A stretch of 64,000 nt of DNA, taken from assembly GCA_002007465.1 (NCBI GenBank), contig LNAC01000001.1, forward strand, positions 5,085,309-5,149,308, read 5' to 3'. Position 1 is the first letter of the stretch; the number at the start of each line of letters is the position of its first letter. Shown in pieces: positions 1-10,785 of this stretch. Position numbers and translations under genes: made by a program. A model generated the notes under the pieces. It ran no database searches, had not been told where the DNA came from, and worked only from the letters and a program-made list of their open reading frames with translations. The stretch comes from Ailurus styani (Eukaryota > Chordata > Mammalia > Carnivora > Ailuridae).

Positions 1-110
1 ACACCCTCACCTCCCCCCCGCAGACCGGGGACACTCTTACCTTCCCCCCCGCAGACTGAGGACACTCTCACCTCCCCCCCGCAGACCTTCACCTTCCCCC
101 AGCAGATGTG
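1..110. repeat. ~30-bp minisatellite at the window edge, intron 10
   Basis: Three full units and one shorter degenerate unit of about 30-31 bp run into the left edge, so the array may continue outside. Each has a C-run of five to seven next to GCAGAC (or GCAGAT in the last). In gene orientation the units are G-rich and each contains a donor-like motif (AGGTGAG, AGGTAAG or AGGTGAA). Confidence 0.8.
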
Positions 111-580
111 ACTACCTCTCCCTTTCCTTGAGCTGTCACCAAAATAACAACCCGAATAGGGAGGACAGAAGGCACCTATTTCAAGATAACCGTGTCCTCC
201 TCACGGTCAGTTCTCCTTCTACCTCTTCATCACTTTGACTATTCAGTGCAAATTTCCTCCTAAATCAATCAATCACCAAGTCCAAAAACCCTGAAAACGT
301 CCAGTGACTGGCTTTCCTCCAGGCTGAGAATGTGGGTCAGGGTGTCCCTCAGGAGATGTGATCTGCTTGAAACCAAACAGACGATCTACATCTGGAGCTC
401 ACAGACTGAAGCATCCTGAGCTGCGCGGCCACAGAAACCACACAAGAAAGAAGAGATTTTCTTTCGTCTCACAGAAGAGTGTGTAAGTCAAAGCAGCCCG
501 CTGTCCAGTATTAGGCAGCAGCTTGTACGCAGAGTGAACGTGAGCATCCCGAAACGCTCAGGAAGAGAAGAAGGCATTAC
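111..580. other. Intron 10, part next to exon 10
   Basis: Apparently unique intronic sequence between the edge minisatellite and the exon 10 donor. I see no repeat, exon or reading frame worth calling. DOCK1 exon 11 is not present. Confidence 0.6.
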
Positions 581-716
581 CGGCCACTCCGAAAGGCCGC
601 CGCAGGCCCGAGGTCAGTTTCCTGGTGGTGTTGTCTCTCAGCTCCATGCGACCCACTCGAACGATTTGACAGACAAAACTGATTTTGTCCCTTTTCAGAT
701 CTTTGCTTCCGAGGTC
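581..716 (-). CDS. DOCK1: DOCK1 exon 10 (DOCK N-terminal region)
   Basis: This 136-nt exon encodes 45 codons (residues 284-328) plus the first base of codon 329. It reads [20 protein letters not shown], then [20 protein letters not shown] and PFGVA. The acceptor is TTCTAG and the donor is G followed by GTAATG. Phases are 0 and 1. The [10 protein letters not shown] run is a well-conserved part of the region ahead of the DHR-1 domain. Compared with human DOCK1 as I recall it, this copy has Asp for Glu (KRDK) and Thr for Asn (DNTTRK). The plus-strand frame over this exon is a shadow. Exon 11 is not visible in the remaining 580 bases. Confidence 0.97.
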
Positions 717-1130
717 CTAGAAATATTAATTTCCATAAATTATTGTAGAGAACCATTACTCAGTGCAGGTTCAATGGAAAAAGACAGTAAAAAGATGGAT
801 TGAGACTCTCCTCTCGGACCAGTTTTTAGCATTTTAATAAGTTATTCACGTAACGAAAAGGAACTGAATAACAGTCGTCAATGAATGTTAAGCAAACTTC
901 AGTGATACAAGACGAAGAGAGAGCTGGGGTAAATCTCTGTCGCGGGGATTTAAACGGAAGCTAGAGACCCGGAACAACTCGGGGAAGTTGTTTTGTGATT
1001 ACTGAATTCCCACGGATCACAGGCATCCCAAGGATCCATGCTCCAGCAGGGAGAAGAGACAGAGGGAGGTCGTTAGAAATAATCATTAGGATGGTGAAAG
1101 ATTCAAATGAACTGCTTTGGGTGTACTTAC
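717..1130. other. DOCK1 intron 9 (414 bp)
   Basis: The shortest intron in the window. It holds no repeat that I recognise. The branch-point and pyrimidine region ahead of exon 10 is AT-rich in gene direction. Confidence 0.7.
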
Positions 1131-1212
1131 AGTAAAGACAGCTCGCAAATTATGTAATCTGTCTATATCTTTAGGCAATCCTGAACTTGACCAGCGAACC
1201 AGGTAGTTTTCA
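1131..1212 (-). CDS. DOCK1: DOCK1 exon 9 (DOCK N-terminal region)
   Basis: This 82-nt exon completes Ser256 and encodes 27 codons (residues 257-283): [20 protein letters not shown] followed by NLRAVFT. The acceptor is TTTTCAAG and the donor is ACT followed by GTAAGT. Phases are 2 and 0. It has no internal methionine, so an ORF scan misses it; it was found by reading the minus strand next to exon 8 and matching the expected continuation of the protein. Confidence 0.97.
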
Positions 1213-1732
1213 CTTGAAAACAAAAGAAATAAAAGCAAATTCATTTTCCAAATACACCAGGGCACTAAACAGACACCTGCACTGATTTATGATTACCACC
1301 ACGAAAGTCCACGACGCAGGCAACTGTCTGAGCTCAGAAATGTCAGACAAGCCATGCACAGCAGCTCTTCCATGAACGTGGACGTCATCTCCCACACAAG
1401 CTAACAGTCGAGAAGGGTCAGTACAAAACCCTTGAGGGGTTGTCCTTTGGGATGTCTAGGGTTACAACTGCCGTGGAACTATTTGCAAATGTCATTTCAA
1501 AGTTCATTATTTTAAGAGCATTCCTGGTTTATTTAGATTGACTACAATACAACATTTACCATTCATTCATTGATAGTATAAAAGGCTAGTTCCCAGCCTA
1601 TAACAACCAACTATGCCAAATACACAAATTGAATCCTAAGAAGAAAGGAAATCCACATCAGAAATGAGGATGACATTCATCCACTTGTTCTGTTTTCTGT
1701 CACATACTAACTCTTAAATTTTTGAATAATAC

Positions 1733-1946
1733 AGGGGTGCCTGGGTGGCTCAGTCGGTTAAGCATCCGACTCTTGATTTTGGCTTAGGTCAAGATTTCAA
1801 GGTCATGACATCGAGCCCCATGTCAGGCTACGTGCTGAGTGGAGTCTGCTTAAGATGCTCTCTCTCTCTCTCTCTCTCTCTCTGCCCTTCCCCACCTTCA
1901 CACTCATTTATACGCTCTTGCTCTTTCTCTCTCTCTAAAAAAAAAA
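1733..1946 (+). mobile_element. Can-SINE (tRNA-Lys type), intron 8
   Basis: It begins GGGGTGCCTGGGTGGCTCAG, the Can-SINE tRNA-like head with A and B boxes. A (CT)n tract and an A-tail follow. Imperfect 9-bp flanks (TGAATAATA / TGAACAATA) look like a target-site duplication. It is antisense to DOCK1. Confidence 0.9.
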
Positions 1947-1991
1947 CATGAACAATATAAACAAAGATGTTTCAGTTTAAATGCATACACA

Positions 1992-2215
1992 GGGCGCCTG
2001 GGTGGCTCAGTGGGTTAAAGCCGCTGCCTTCGGCTCAGGTCATGATCCCAGGGTCCTGGGATCGAGGCCCGCATCGGGCTCTCTGTTCAGCGGGGAGCCT
2101 GCTTCCTCCTCTCTCCTCTCTCTCTGCCTGCCTCTCTGCCGACTTGTGATCTCTCTCTCTGTGTCAAATGAATAAATAAAATATTTAAAAAAATAAAAAA
2201 TAAAAATAAAAAAAT
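1992..2215 (+). mobile_element. Can-SINE, full length, intron 8
   Basis: The head GGGCGCCTGGGTGGCTCAG, a (CT)-rich body and an AATAAA-bearing A-rich tail are intact. A perfect 13-bp target-site duplication, AAATGCATACACA, flanks it at 1979-1991 and 2216-2228, which indicates a young insertion. It lies 45 bp downstream of the previous SINE in the same orientation. Confidence 0.95.
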
Positions 2216-2849
2216 AAATGCATACACATACACACACCACACATAACTTAAAGCATAATTGCTCCATCTGGACAAAGAGAAAGTTATCCTGAGAGACAAG
2301 AGCAAGAACTAGGAAAGAGAATGACAGGAATGGCAGGGACAAGATTTGTAATATTTTGTTCAACAAATATTAAGTGAGACCCTTTATGCAGCAGGTACAG
2401 GTCTGGACACGACCTTCCAGCCAATCGTGCTGCAGAAATAACAACAGGCCAAAGGTCCAAAAATAACATTGACAAGAAACAAAAGTTTGAAAAAGCAAGA
2501 TTAAGAGAAGAGTGATACTATATGGGGGCATCTGGAAACATAAAACCCTATGAAGACAACACAGGAAGCAATCAGTTCAATCATTAGTTGCCAGGTCCCT
2601 GAAACATTACAAGACCAAAACTCTACATTCAAATACCCATGGGCGTGCAAGGAAGAAGAAAGCGGACGCTGGCCCAGAGCCCAAGCCCCTGCCATCACAC
2701 GGCCCCAAAACAGCACTGGTTCAGCTACTGGGGGAAGCCGGGCCAGCTGACCACCCCACTGCCCTCTGTGAGAGCAAGAAGTGTGCCACTGTCCTAACAC
2801 TGACCCACTAACCAGAGAGGAAAGGCAGCAGCAGGGAAGCATCACTGAC

Positions 2850-3007
2850 CTGATGAATTTGGACTCCACAGGGTCATAAAGAGACATGAGCACCTCGGCA
2901 TCTTCCCCGATTTTACAAACCACATTTTTGAGGTTGACAAACAAGGCCAGAGAAGGGGTGGCAGCAAACTTCGCTTGTCTGTTAATATCTATGTTCTGCT
3001 TTTGGGA
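2850..3007 (-). CDS. DOCK1: DOCK1 exon 8 (DOCK N-terminal region)
   Basis: This 158-nt exon, the longest in the window, encodes 52 codons (residues 204-255) plus two bases of Ser256. It reads SQKQNIDINRQAKFAATPSL, then ALFVNLKNVVCKIGEDAEVL and MSLYDPVESKFI. The acceptor is ACTTAG and the donor is AG followed by GTCAGT. Phases are 0 and 2. The FVNLKNVVC and YDPVESKFI stretches are typical of the DOCK-A subfamily. No internal stop or indel is present. Confidence 0.97.
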
Positions 3008-3239
3008 CTAAGTAGAAATAAAATAGAAAGTGGAAATTAGTAAGACTCCCCACTGACCCTCACTTTCTTTATTCTCGACAGAAGAAACTATGTGTAACCA
3101 ATTGGCATAACACAGCAAAGCCACAAGTCACTTCCTTGTCCCACTTCAAGTTCTCAACACATGCACACACCCAACTGAAAGTAATTATGCCCTCTGCAAA
3201 GGTCACAATCCCATCAGAGTTTGTCCTGAGTCCTGTCTT

Positions 3240-3425
3240 CAGATACTGGAGGGTCTACTTAATCAATCACGATGGTGTTTGCAAGCATACTTGCTTAATT
3301 TTTGTTTCTGTATTAGGCTCTGAGGGCAGTTCTGTCTTATTCATCGTTATATCCTCGGTAGGTGGCACAGAGCAGGTGCTCAGTAAAGACTCGCTGAATG
3401 AATGGCTGACTCAATCAATTGATTT
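3240..3425 (+). mobile_element. L2 LINE 3' end relic, intron 7
   Basis: The stretch has the L2 tail pattern: a GAGGGCAG region, then GGTGGCACAGAGCAGGTGCT and CTGAATGAATGG. It is diverged and ancient. The rest of intron 7 (3008-3869) shows nothing else clear. Confidence 0.55.
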
Positions 3426-3869
3426 CTGAATATCTGCTATAGAGAAGATCCCATTACAGACCAGGGAAGATGAAGAAGATCAGTAAGACATGTGATCCAT
3501 GACCTCATCAAGCTTAGAATATGTCACTCTGTGGGCTTCTATCAAAGAGGAAATGCAGAATCAAGTACTGTTTCCCATGATACAAGAAGACGAAGTCAAT
3601 GTCATTAAGACCCTGCCTCCTAAGACAAAGCAAGTGCTATACAACCCTCCCCCCCCAACCACAGGATGAAATCCTTTGTGGTTGTCAGCAGCATGTTTTG
3701 ACACTGGGCTCCTTTCCATTCATCACTGTATGAAATATACAGTTTAGTTGTGTTTTGGGATGTTCTAGTGCGAATTCTGGGCTTCAATGGTGTTTTATTA
3801 GTGTTAAAAGCAGTTATTGAGAAAAGATACTCCAAACGTAAATGGCACATTACAGAGAGTAGAACTTAC

Positions 3870-4005
3870 CTTTTCTTCTTGCAATCTTTCCTCCACTTGT
3901 TTAGAAGCTATTTCATGGGCTCTAAAGAGACTAATCGTGCTAGTTAATTCTGGATCCAGAATGTTCCCATCTTCATCTCTCACCACCAAGTCCAGATCGA
4001 GAATT
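3870..4005 (-). CDS. DOCK1: DOCK1 exon 7 (DOCK N-terminal region)
   Basis: This 136-nt exon completes Arg158 and encodes 45 codons (residues 159-203). They run [20 protein letters not shown], then [20 protein letters not shown] and LQEEK. The segment is highly conserved across DOCK1, DOCK2 and DOCK5 (family knowledge) and lies after the helical ELMO-contact region. The acceptor is TTCTAG and the donor is AAG followed by GTAAGT, both strong. Phases are 2 and 0. Confidence 0.97.
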
Positions 4006-5364
4006 CTAGAACAAGAAGAATTCAAAACTTCACAGACACAAACCAAGGGCTTTGAAGCGTGTGTTACTAAGTACTATGTGAACAGCATGGACAGTTTAAA
4101 GCACACAGCTGCTATATATGTTTCGGTAAGGGGTGTGTATATAGAGCATCTACAGAGAGATAGAGTGTGTGTGTGCGTGTATATACATATGCAATGACAC
4201 ACAAACCCACATGCCCAAATACTTAAAATTGGTGGTTGTGACTGTCACACCATCATCACTGAGCTGGGGAGAAGAGGGAGGAAGAGCTGGCGTGGAGACA
4301 TACCCACCATCCTACTCTGGTAAGTTCTATCACACAGCTTTCCTTGTACCTACAGTCACTTCTAATCCCCCAATCAGCCCATCGGAAGATCTTCGATAAA
4401 GACATTCTATTATGTTTCGACACCAAACATGTGGAAGTTATCCACAATAACATTAAGCAACTTTCTGGCCAGATGGCTAGATGTAGTAGCCAACTTAAAC
4501 CGTGAGAAGCATCTGTCTAATAAATCTGTCCATCTATAACTGGAAATGGCTTTTTGGCAACAATCTCTCTGTTTCCCCAAATCAACAGAATTGTCACGTG
4601 AATTTTAGCACAATTTTCATTTAAAGAATAAATGTAAAGAAAGAAACCAGGAGCTGTGCTATGTGATGTGTTACGGTTTTCTTTTTAATAAGATATGAGG
4701 ATCTTAACCACAGATGCCTTATACTTTGCCTTTGGGATTTTCTTCCTGCAATTAACAAGTCTATAGAAGCAGGAAATTTTCAGGGTTTTTTTTAACCACA
4801 CGGCAACGTAAAGAGTCTACTGAAGGAAAGATAAATTTCAGTTAAGTAATGCCTTTAACAGTTACAGTTGTAAGAGCAAAGTTGACTTGGTAATAATGAC
4901 TCCAGCCAGGCAAACTCATCTCTGACTTCTCTGAAGGTCACACACCTTAACACTGGATAGGAATCTGATACCGTGTCAAGCAGGATCGTTCTGATAGGTA
5001 TGCTGGGCCACTGCACCATTTGGAAGGCAGTCACAAAGACCTTGTTTTTCCCTGTGAATATCTATTGAGCAAATCCACCATAATGAGCAAATCCACTGAT
5101 GGTGAAGCAGAACCAACTGGGCCTGTCGGCAACAGGAGGGTAAACAGGCTTTTAAACAAATAGAGGCTTTTCGCTCTGCATGAAAACAGCCTCAGTAGTT
5201 GCAGTGATTGTGGGGTGCCTCAAGAGGAACAGAAAAACATTAAAAAAAGAAAAATAAAAAGGCTTCCGGCTCTCATCAATTGTCTCTGCAACATCTTTCA
5301 CTAATGAGGTACAGCCCTCTCCCAAACCTTACTGCTCATCCAAACCCTGAACCTGCCCCTGGGA
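4006..5364. other. Intron 6, part upstream of the minisatellite
   Basis: Mostly unique AT-rich intron. A short TG/TA microsatellite lies at about 4160-4195 (TGTGTGTGTGCGTGTATATA). No exon or clear interspersed repeat was recognised between 4200 and 5364. Confidence 0.55.
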
Positions 5365-6255
5365 GGAGTCAGTGCTAGTATGGGGGGCGGGGTCAATGCT
5401 GGTGTGGGTGGAGTCAATGCTAATGAGGTGGGGAGAGAACCCTTTCCTGTGTGGACGGAGCCAATGCTAGTATGGGCAAGATCAATGTTTGTGTGGGTGG
5501 AGTAAATACTAATGAGGTGGGGAGAGAAGCCTTTCCTGTGTGGGCAGGATCAATGTCAGTGTAGGTGGAGCCAATGCTAATGAGGTGGGGGGAGAATCCT
5601 TTCCTGTGTGGGCGGAGCCAGTGTTGGTGTGGGCAGGATCAATGTCGGTATGGGTGGAGTCAACACTAATGAAGTGGGGGGAGAATCCTTTCCTGTGTGG
5701 GCGGAGCCAGTGCTGGTATGGGCAGGATCGATGTCAGTGTGGGTGGAGTCAATGCTAATAAGGTGGGGAGAGAACCCTTTCCTGTATGGGCGGAGCCAGT
5801 GCTGGTATGGGCAGGATCTATGTCGGTGTGGGTGGAGTCAATGCTAATAAGGTGGGGAGAGAATCCTTTCCTGTGTGGGCGAAGCCAGTGCTGGTGTGGG
5901 CAGGATCGATGTCAGTGTGGGTGGAGTCAATGCTAATAAGGTGGGGAGAGAATCCTTTCCTATGTGGGCGGAGCCAGTGCTGGTGTGGGCAGGATCAATG
6001 TCAGTGTGGGTGGAGTCAATGCTAATGAGGTGGGGGGAGAATCCTTTCCTGTGTGGGCGGAGCCAGTGCTGGTGTGGGCAGGATCGATGTCAGTGTGGGT
6101 GGAGTCAATGCTAATAAGGTGGGGAGAGAATCCTTTCCTATGTGGGCGGAGCCAGTGCTGGTGTGGGCAGGATCAGTGTCGGTATGGGTGGAGTCAACAC
6201 TAAAGAGGTGGGGGGAGAATCCTTTCCTGCATGGGCAGAGCCAGTGCTGGTGTAA
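5365..6255. repeat. 89-bp minisatellite, about ten units, intron 6
   Basis: The landmark TTTCCTGTGTGGGCGGAGCC (with variants) recurs at 89-bp spacing from about 5600 to 6223; the left units are more diverged and one is shortened to about 70 bp. Each unit is itself made of three related blocks of about 22 bp (GTGGGCGGAGCC.., GTGGGCAGGATC.., GTGGGTGGAGTC..) plus a GGGGAGAGAATCCTTTCC spacer, so it is a higher-order repeat. Because 89 is not a multiple of three, each unit opens a similar 79-residue frame in a different phase; these frames are repeat by-products, not genes. Confidence 0.95.
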
Positions 6256-8190
6256 GCGGATCTACAAAGCACCTGGCTTCAGGAGGAGGGGCCAGAGGTC
6301 CTGCAGGCCACATGGAATCAGGCTCCCTGAGGAGCAGAGGTGCAGATATACAGCCTGCTGCACACATCCTGCCATGTGCTCCTTCCCTGACTGCTGCCAG
6401 GACAGGTGGTCAGACCCGTGTCACAAAAGAAGAAACATAAGCTCAGAGAAACATCCAGAAGAACCCAGAGCCTGGATTCTGAGCCAGAACCCTGTCATGG
6501 CAGAGTCCAGGCACCTTCCAGAATGCCACATGGAAAACAGTACAGGAAGTGGCCTGTCAGAGGTCTTCTTCATGCCAGCCATTCTGCATTTTTCTCAGCA
6601 ACCAGTGCTCACATGGCTCTGAATCCACGGTGAGCGTCCACTATGAAGGCAGACCTTAGCACAGCAAGAGGGCAAAAAACTGTCTTAATAAGGACTGTAT
6701 TTCCGATCAAAGTAGTATATTACATTTTGAAACACTTCCTTTCTTAACTAGATTGTTCCATGACATAATGTACTTTGGTTGCTTCCCACAGCCAAATTAA
6801 GCAGATGGTTCCTGAACGTAAGTTTAAAATACAATACTCCAATAGAAAACAGTATCAAAGCTCCAAAAGTTTGTTTTGTTGTTGTTGTTTTTCTTAAGCA
6901 GGTCCTCATGAAATGTGTTTCCCCGCAACAATATCTAATATCCTACACACGGAAGTCTCTGACTTTTGCCAGGGGGGAACGGGAACACCTTCCCCTGTAG
7001 GCTTTTTAATCCAAATACTACATCTAACTAATAATGTTGGTTTTTAGAAACTTCTCACACTTGAAAGGATGAAGTACTAGAAAACAACATTATGTTATAA
7101 TTCTGATTTTACAGAAAGGTTCTTTAGTTTACTCAGGGCACCTTTCAACTGAACAGCTGGGGGCAAACTCTCCCGTTCTCTGAGCATACAGTCCTAATGT
7201 GTAAAATGAGAGGTTCAGACTCTCCCAGAAGTTCCCCAATCGGCTTTCCAGCATGGCCCAACTCTATTTTTAAAATCTGCAATTTCCAGCCAGCATTCCA
7301 CATCTTAGAAATCAGAATCTTCAGGACTGGGTCCCACAATGCTGTATTTTGAAAGCTCCCCCAAGTGATTCTGATACAGACCAGCATCTGGGAATCATGT
7401 GACCAGATCATTTTTAAAGGCTTCTTGCAGCTCTGACATTATAGGAATAACCAGAGAGTTAGTTATCCCGTGGGAAAGGGCAGGGCCTCACTCCGGTGGC
7501 AGACTTGGCAGAATCAGAACGAAGCAGTTCGATCCTGCTCAGCGTCAGGAAGGCTTGCGAACGTTGGAACACCCGGCGCCGTGGGGAAGGGACCGCACCA
7601 CTGCTGAAGGCATTCAAGCAGAGCCGAGTGGAGGCCCGCTGTAGATGGGAACTTTTGCAAAAGACATCCTTACACAAAGCAAAATTATTGACTGTTTATC
7701 TGAGATTCAGATTTCGCTGGCTGTATTTGGGTTTGCCAAACCTGGAACCCCTGGCCTGGTGATAAATTTCAGGGTGACCTCTGATGTCCCTTCCAACTCT
7801 TAGAACTTAGGGTCCCACAGAGCAACTTCATGCTTATTACTGCACAAAGTACCCCCACGTCTGGACTCTAAGTACTACGAGCAGAAAATAAATAAAAGTC
7901 CCTTGTCCGGGGAAATCACAGCAGTGTCACCTGTGGAAGATGGAAAATGACAGGCCACCCTGGCCCCAGCTTCACCGAGAGAAGAACAGTTTTCGACAAT
8001 GATGCTGAAAACTCCTCATTTTTAGAATCCAACAGAAAATAACCTATCCTTTCAAACATGAAAACTACGCCCCTATTGTGATGTTAGCGATTTTTTTATG
8101 ATAAAATAGGATTTTAGCCTCCTTGAGGCTTACGGTAATATTATTAGATTGGATAATTTAAGCATGAAATCATCTTTCAAATAAACAAAC
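6256..8190. other. Intron 6, part between the minisatellite and exon 6
   Basis: It contains a MER5-like relic at about 7296-7400 and otherwise unique intron. A plus-strand frame running out of the minisatellite (6053-6622) has no recognisable domain. No further feature seen. Confidence 0.55.
7296..7400. mobile_element. MER5-like hAT DNA transposon relic
   Basis: The segment AGAAATCAGAATCTTCAGGA, followed by GCTGTATTTTGAAAGCTCCC and AAGTGATTCTGATACAGACC, resembles the MER5 consensus as I remember it. It is short and diverged, so orientation is not assigned. Confidence 0.5.
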
Positions 8191-8339
8191 CTGTTTCCAT
8201 AATCAATTTTGGCAGTGACCTTCTTCTTCAGTTCTTTGAGCTCATCCTGGGGCAGAGTTCCAGAAAGAATCTGTGACCGCCACTCAATAAGGTCGTAGAT
8301 CATGTGCTGCACACTCCGGAACATCTCCCTGTTGTCTTG
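8191..8339 (-). CDS. DOCK1: DOCK1 exon 6 (ELMO-binding helical segment)
   Basis: This 149-nt exon encodes 49 codons (residues 109-157) plus two bases of Arg158. It starts [20 protein letters not shown], continues through [20 protein letters not shown] and ends VTAKIDYGN. The run is amphipathic and lysine- and glutamate-rich, as expected for helices of the DOCK N-terminal region. The acceptor is TGTAG and the donor is AG followed by GTTTGT, a weaker match to consensus than its neighbours. Phases are 0 and 2. From memory, human DOCK1 has Arg where this reads Gln in FRSVQHM; I cannot verify that here. Confidence 0.97.
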
Positions 8340-10688
8340 CTACAGAGGGGACAAAAGCCACGCGTGAAGCTCTTGGTAGAAACAAGCACTGCGGACTGTT
8401 TCCCAAATACACGTGTAGCAAAGGCTTCACATGATGGGAATCAGTCAATGTCAAAAGCACAAAACAGGAGCACATGCTGTGGAGCCAGCTTCCCATCAGG
8501 CACTCACAGATCAAAAGGATAAGAAGTAATGCACAATCCTCAATATTCCAGCCAACATTCCAGAGTATGTGCCCCTGAATCGAGAGGTTAACCAGAGCAG
8601 GATCTGGATGTGGAGGCGCAAACCCAGCCCCTGAACGTCTAGCCAGTGCCCCGCAGATCGGCTACCCAGGAACTCCCACACAATCAGCGTGAGCCTGACG
8701 ACCTTGCCATGATGTCTTCACAATTTGAAGACTGTGCCCTGTGCCATGCTCAGCACACCAGGCAACCAACCACCTTGGCCCGTTGTCAGTGAGCTGTAGG
8801 GAACAGCATCACACCGGGACCACACGTGCCAGGCCTCACTCAGTGCACACAGAGCGGTTCTGCAAGGAGTAAAACCTGAATCTACAAGCTCTTGGTGCAT
8901 TTACACCAAAAGGAAAACACAAACTCACATTTTTACCACTTTCTACGTATTTTGAAGGCATTGATGGCACCAAAAAAAAAAAAAAAACCAACAGTTTTGC
9001 AAAAGCCAAGAGTACAATTCATCAAGGGAATTAGGGATTGCCCGTTACCTCCTAAAAGAAGCCGATGGTTCCTTCCACAAAAAGAAATCTAGGAGACATT
9101 TAATTTGATAAGATTCTAAATATGGTCCCTATAAATATTAAAATGTGGCCACAGCTACTTTTTAAAATAACTTCTGCTCTACGTATCTGAACCTCTCACC
9201 CCACTACTTCCAGTACATGACCTTCTTTCTAGCAATTTCTAAGATCCCCACCAACCTGTCAGAGAACACCCCAGTAGACTATCCTGTACCCCACAAGCTC
9301 CTCCTCATAGCATTATCCTAGTGTTAATTTCTTAAATAACAACTAAATGGCCAAAAGTAATGGTTTATTCCCCAACTAGGTTCATTTCCTCTTACTAATT
9401 CATTTTTCTAGTGCCTTATCAAATATCTAAACTCCATAATATTCTGCTAACTTGTCTACAACCACAGAGCACAGCAAAAAACCAATTCGTAGAAAAATAC
9501 TGTAAGGAATTTCTTCTAGCTTTGTACAAATCCGACAATGTAAGTCCATGAGAGGCAAACCTACATTTCTAAAAAGGAAACCAAGGTAATGGTCAGGCAC
9601 GCCTATCCCGGGTGTGAAGGTTAGAGCCATGCCCACTAACAGATCACTCAGCATCAGCCCTGTTTGTGTTGCTGCCATATTTTTGTTTAAAAATTGCTAA
9701 GTTGAACATGAAAGACCGACTACAAAATTGCTCAGATTTACACAAAACATTCATGGCTAACTTTACGCTTTTCGGTTTTTGAGAACATTTGATGACCAAT
9801 TACTGCAACTGCTTATTACTGTGCATTTACAAGAAACCACCGTATAATCAAAAACAACAAGCCTGCCCAGAGAGCAGCTGTGGGACTTTTGCAAGTTTTC
9901 TGTGTTCCCAAGAAATCGATGCACTGACTTCTCTCCAGAGCCCTTGCTTTGTGCTGACAACATTAGCATATGAGAAATCAACACTCTGAATAGAAATACA
10001 GGCTTAACAAAAGGTAATCTTCTGCAAATATGAATTTATGTGCAAAGAAATGCCCCGAGGGAATAGGAAATGGAAGATGTCAGAGTCTCAACCTCGCTGC
10101 GTTAATAAGGCTTCTCCCGTGATTGCGAGAACTGGACAGTCGTACACGAAGCCAGAATGTAAACGACTTCTCCACCTCTGTAACAGGCACGCTTAGGTCT
10201 AGAAGACTATGTAGTCTTATTCAAATGATAAGAGACAGACAATGGAAAAAAAAAATAAACAGCGATTGTTCTCTACTGCATCCATAAATAAGCACCCATT
10301 ACGGCTTAAGAGCAGATTTTAGTTTTGCATAACCAAAATATAAACGTTGGGGGTACATCACTGCAGCCTGCCTAATCCTGTCTTCCAAAGCGCTGGAGCA
10401 GCCTGTGTCCCGTTCTGCACAAGGAGAGGGAAATCCTCGGCCCTTCCCTTCACCAGTGCTTTGTCACGGCGAGCATGGCCACACTCCAACACAAAGCAGA
10501 TCCAAGAGGACAAACAGCCCCCAGCGCAGCCAGAATAACCGGCTCTTTCCACCCTGAGCACAACTCAGTGCCAGAAGTTCTGCTTTTGAAGGTTCCCAGG
10601 GAACGGAAAAAAAATCCCATTGGTACAATGAGGTCCAAAAAGACCATTCTCTGTTTTTAAGCCTAGATTCAACAGCCCATTTTCTCAC
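8340..10688. other. DOCK1 intron 5 (2349 bp)
   Basis: No interspersed repeat was recognised apart from a pure A-tract at about 8973-8987. A minus-strand frame at 9427-9678 has no recognisable domain. The sequence is mostly repeat-poor and AT-rich. Confidence 0.55.
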
Positions 10689-10785
10689 CACGTAGAGCTG
10701 CCTCCAGATGGTGGACCACTCACGGAGGGTGGTGGTGACTTCCTGGATGAGCGGGAGGTCGCCCGGGATGACCGTTTCATGTTGC
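10689..10785 (-). CDS. DOCK1: DOCK1 exon 5 (start of DOCK N-terminal region)
   Basis: The exon supplies the last base of Gly76 and 32 codons (residues 77-108). They begin [20 protein letters not shown] and end [12 protein letters not shown]. This is the first helical part after the SH3 domain and belongs to the segment that packs with ELMO in DOCK1-ELMO1 structures (family knowledge). The acceptor is CTTAG and the donor is GTG followed by GTGAGA. Phases are 2 and 0. The conserved pair of tryptophans (REW and IW) is visible. Confidence 0.97.

Larger units (their letters stand above)
1213..2849. other. DOCK1 intron 8 (1637 bp)
   Basis: Besides the two SINEs it has a possible L2 relic around 2350-2440 (TTCAACAAATATT and following). 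The rest, 1213-1732 and 2440-2849, is plain intron with no further feature seen. Confidence 0.6.

Noticed and set aside
1..580. Search for DOCK1 exon 11
   Set aside because: No acceptor followed by the expected continuation after PFGVA was visible.
1992..2070. tRNA-Lys-like sequence with A and B boxes
   Set aside because: It is the head of a Can-SINE, followed by the SINE body and tail with a target duplication, not a tRNA gene. The same applies to the other SINE heads.
5540..6203. Series of 72-79-codon frames offset by 89 bp, looking like a gene family
   Set aside because: They are the same tandem unit read in successive frames because 89 is not a multiple of three.
5365..6255. Regular repeats suggesting a CRISPR array
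   Set aside because: The units are contiguous and homologous throughout with no unique spacers, and the genome is mammalian.
6053..6622. 189-codon plus frame reaching out of the 89-bp minisatellite
   Set aside because: The first half is repeat unit translation and the second half has no domain; no promoter, splice or homology support, and similar frames arise in every unit.
9427..9678. Hydrophobic 83-codon minus frame in intron 5
   Set aside because: No homology that I recognise and no transcript features; chance frame in AT-rich intron.
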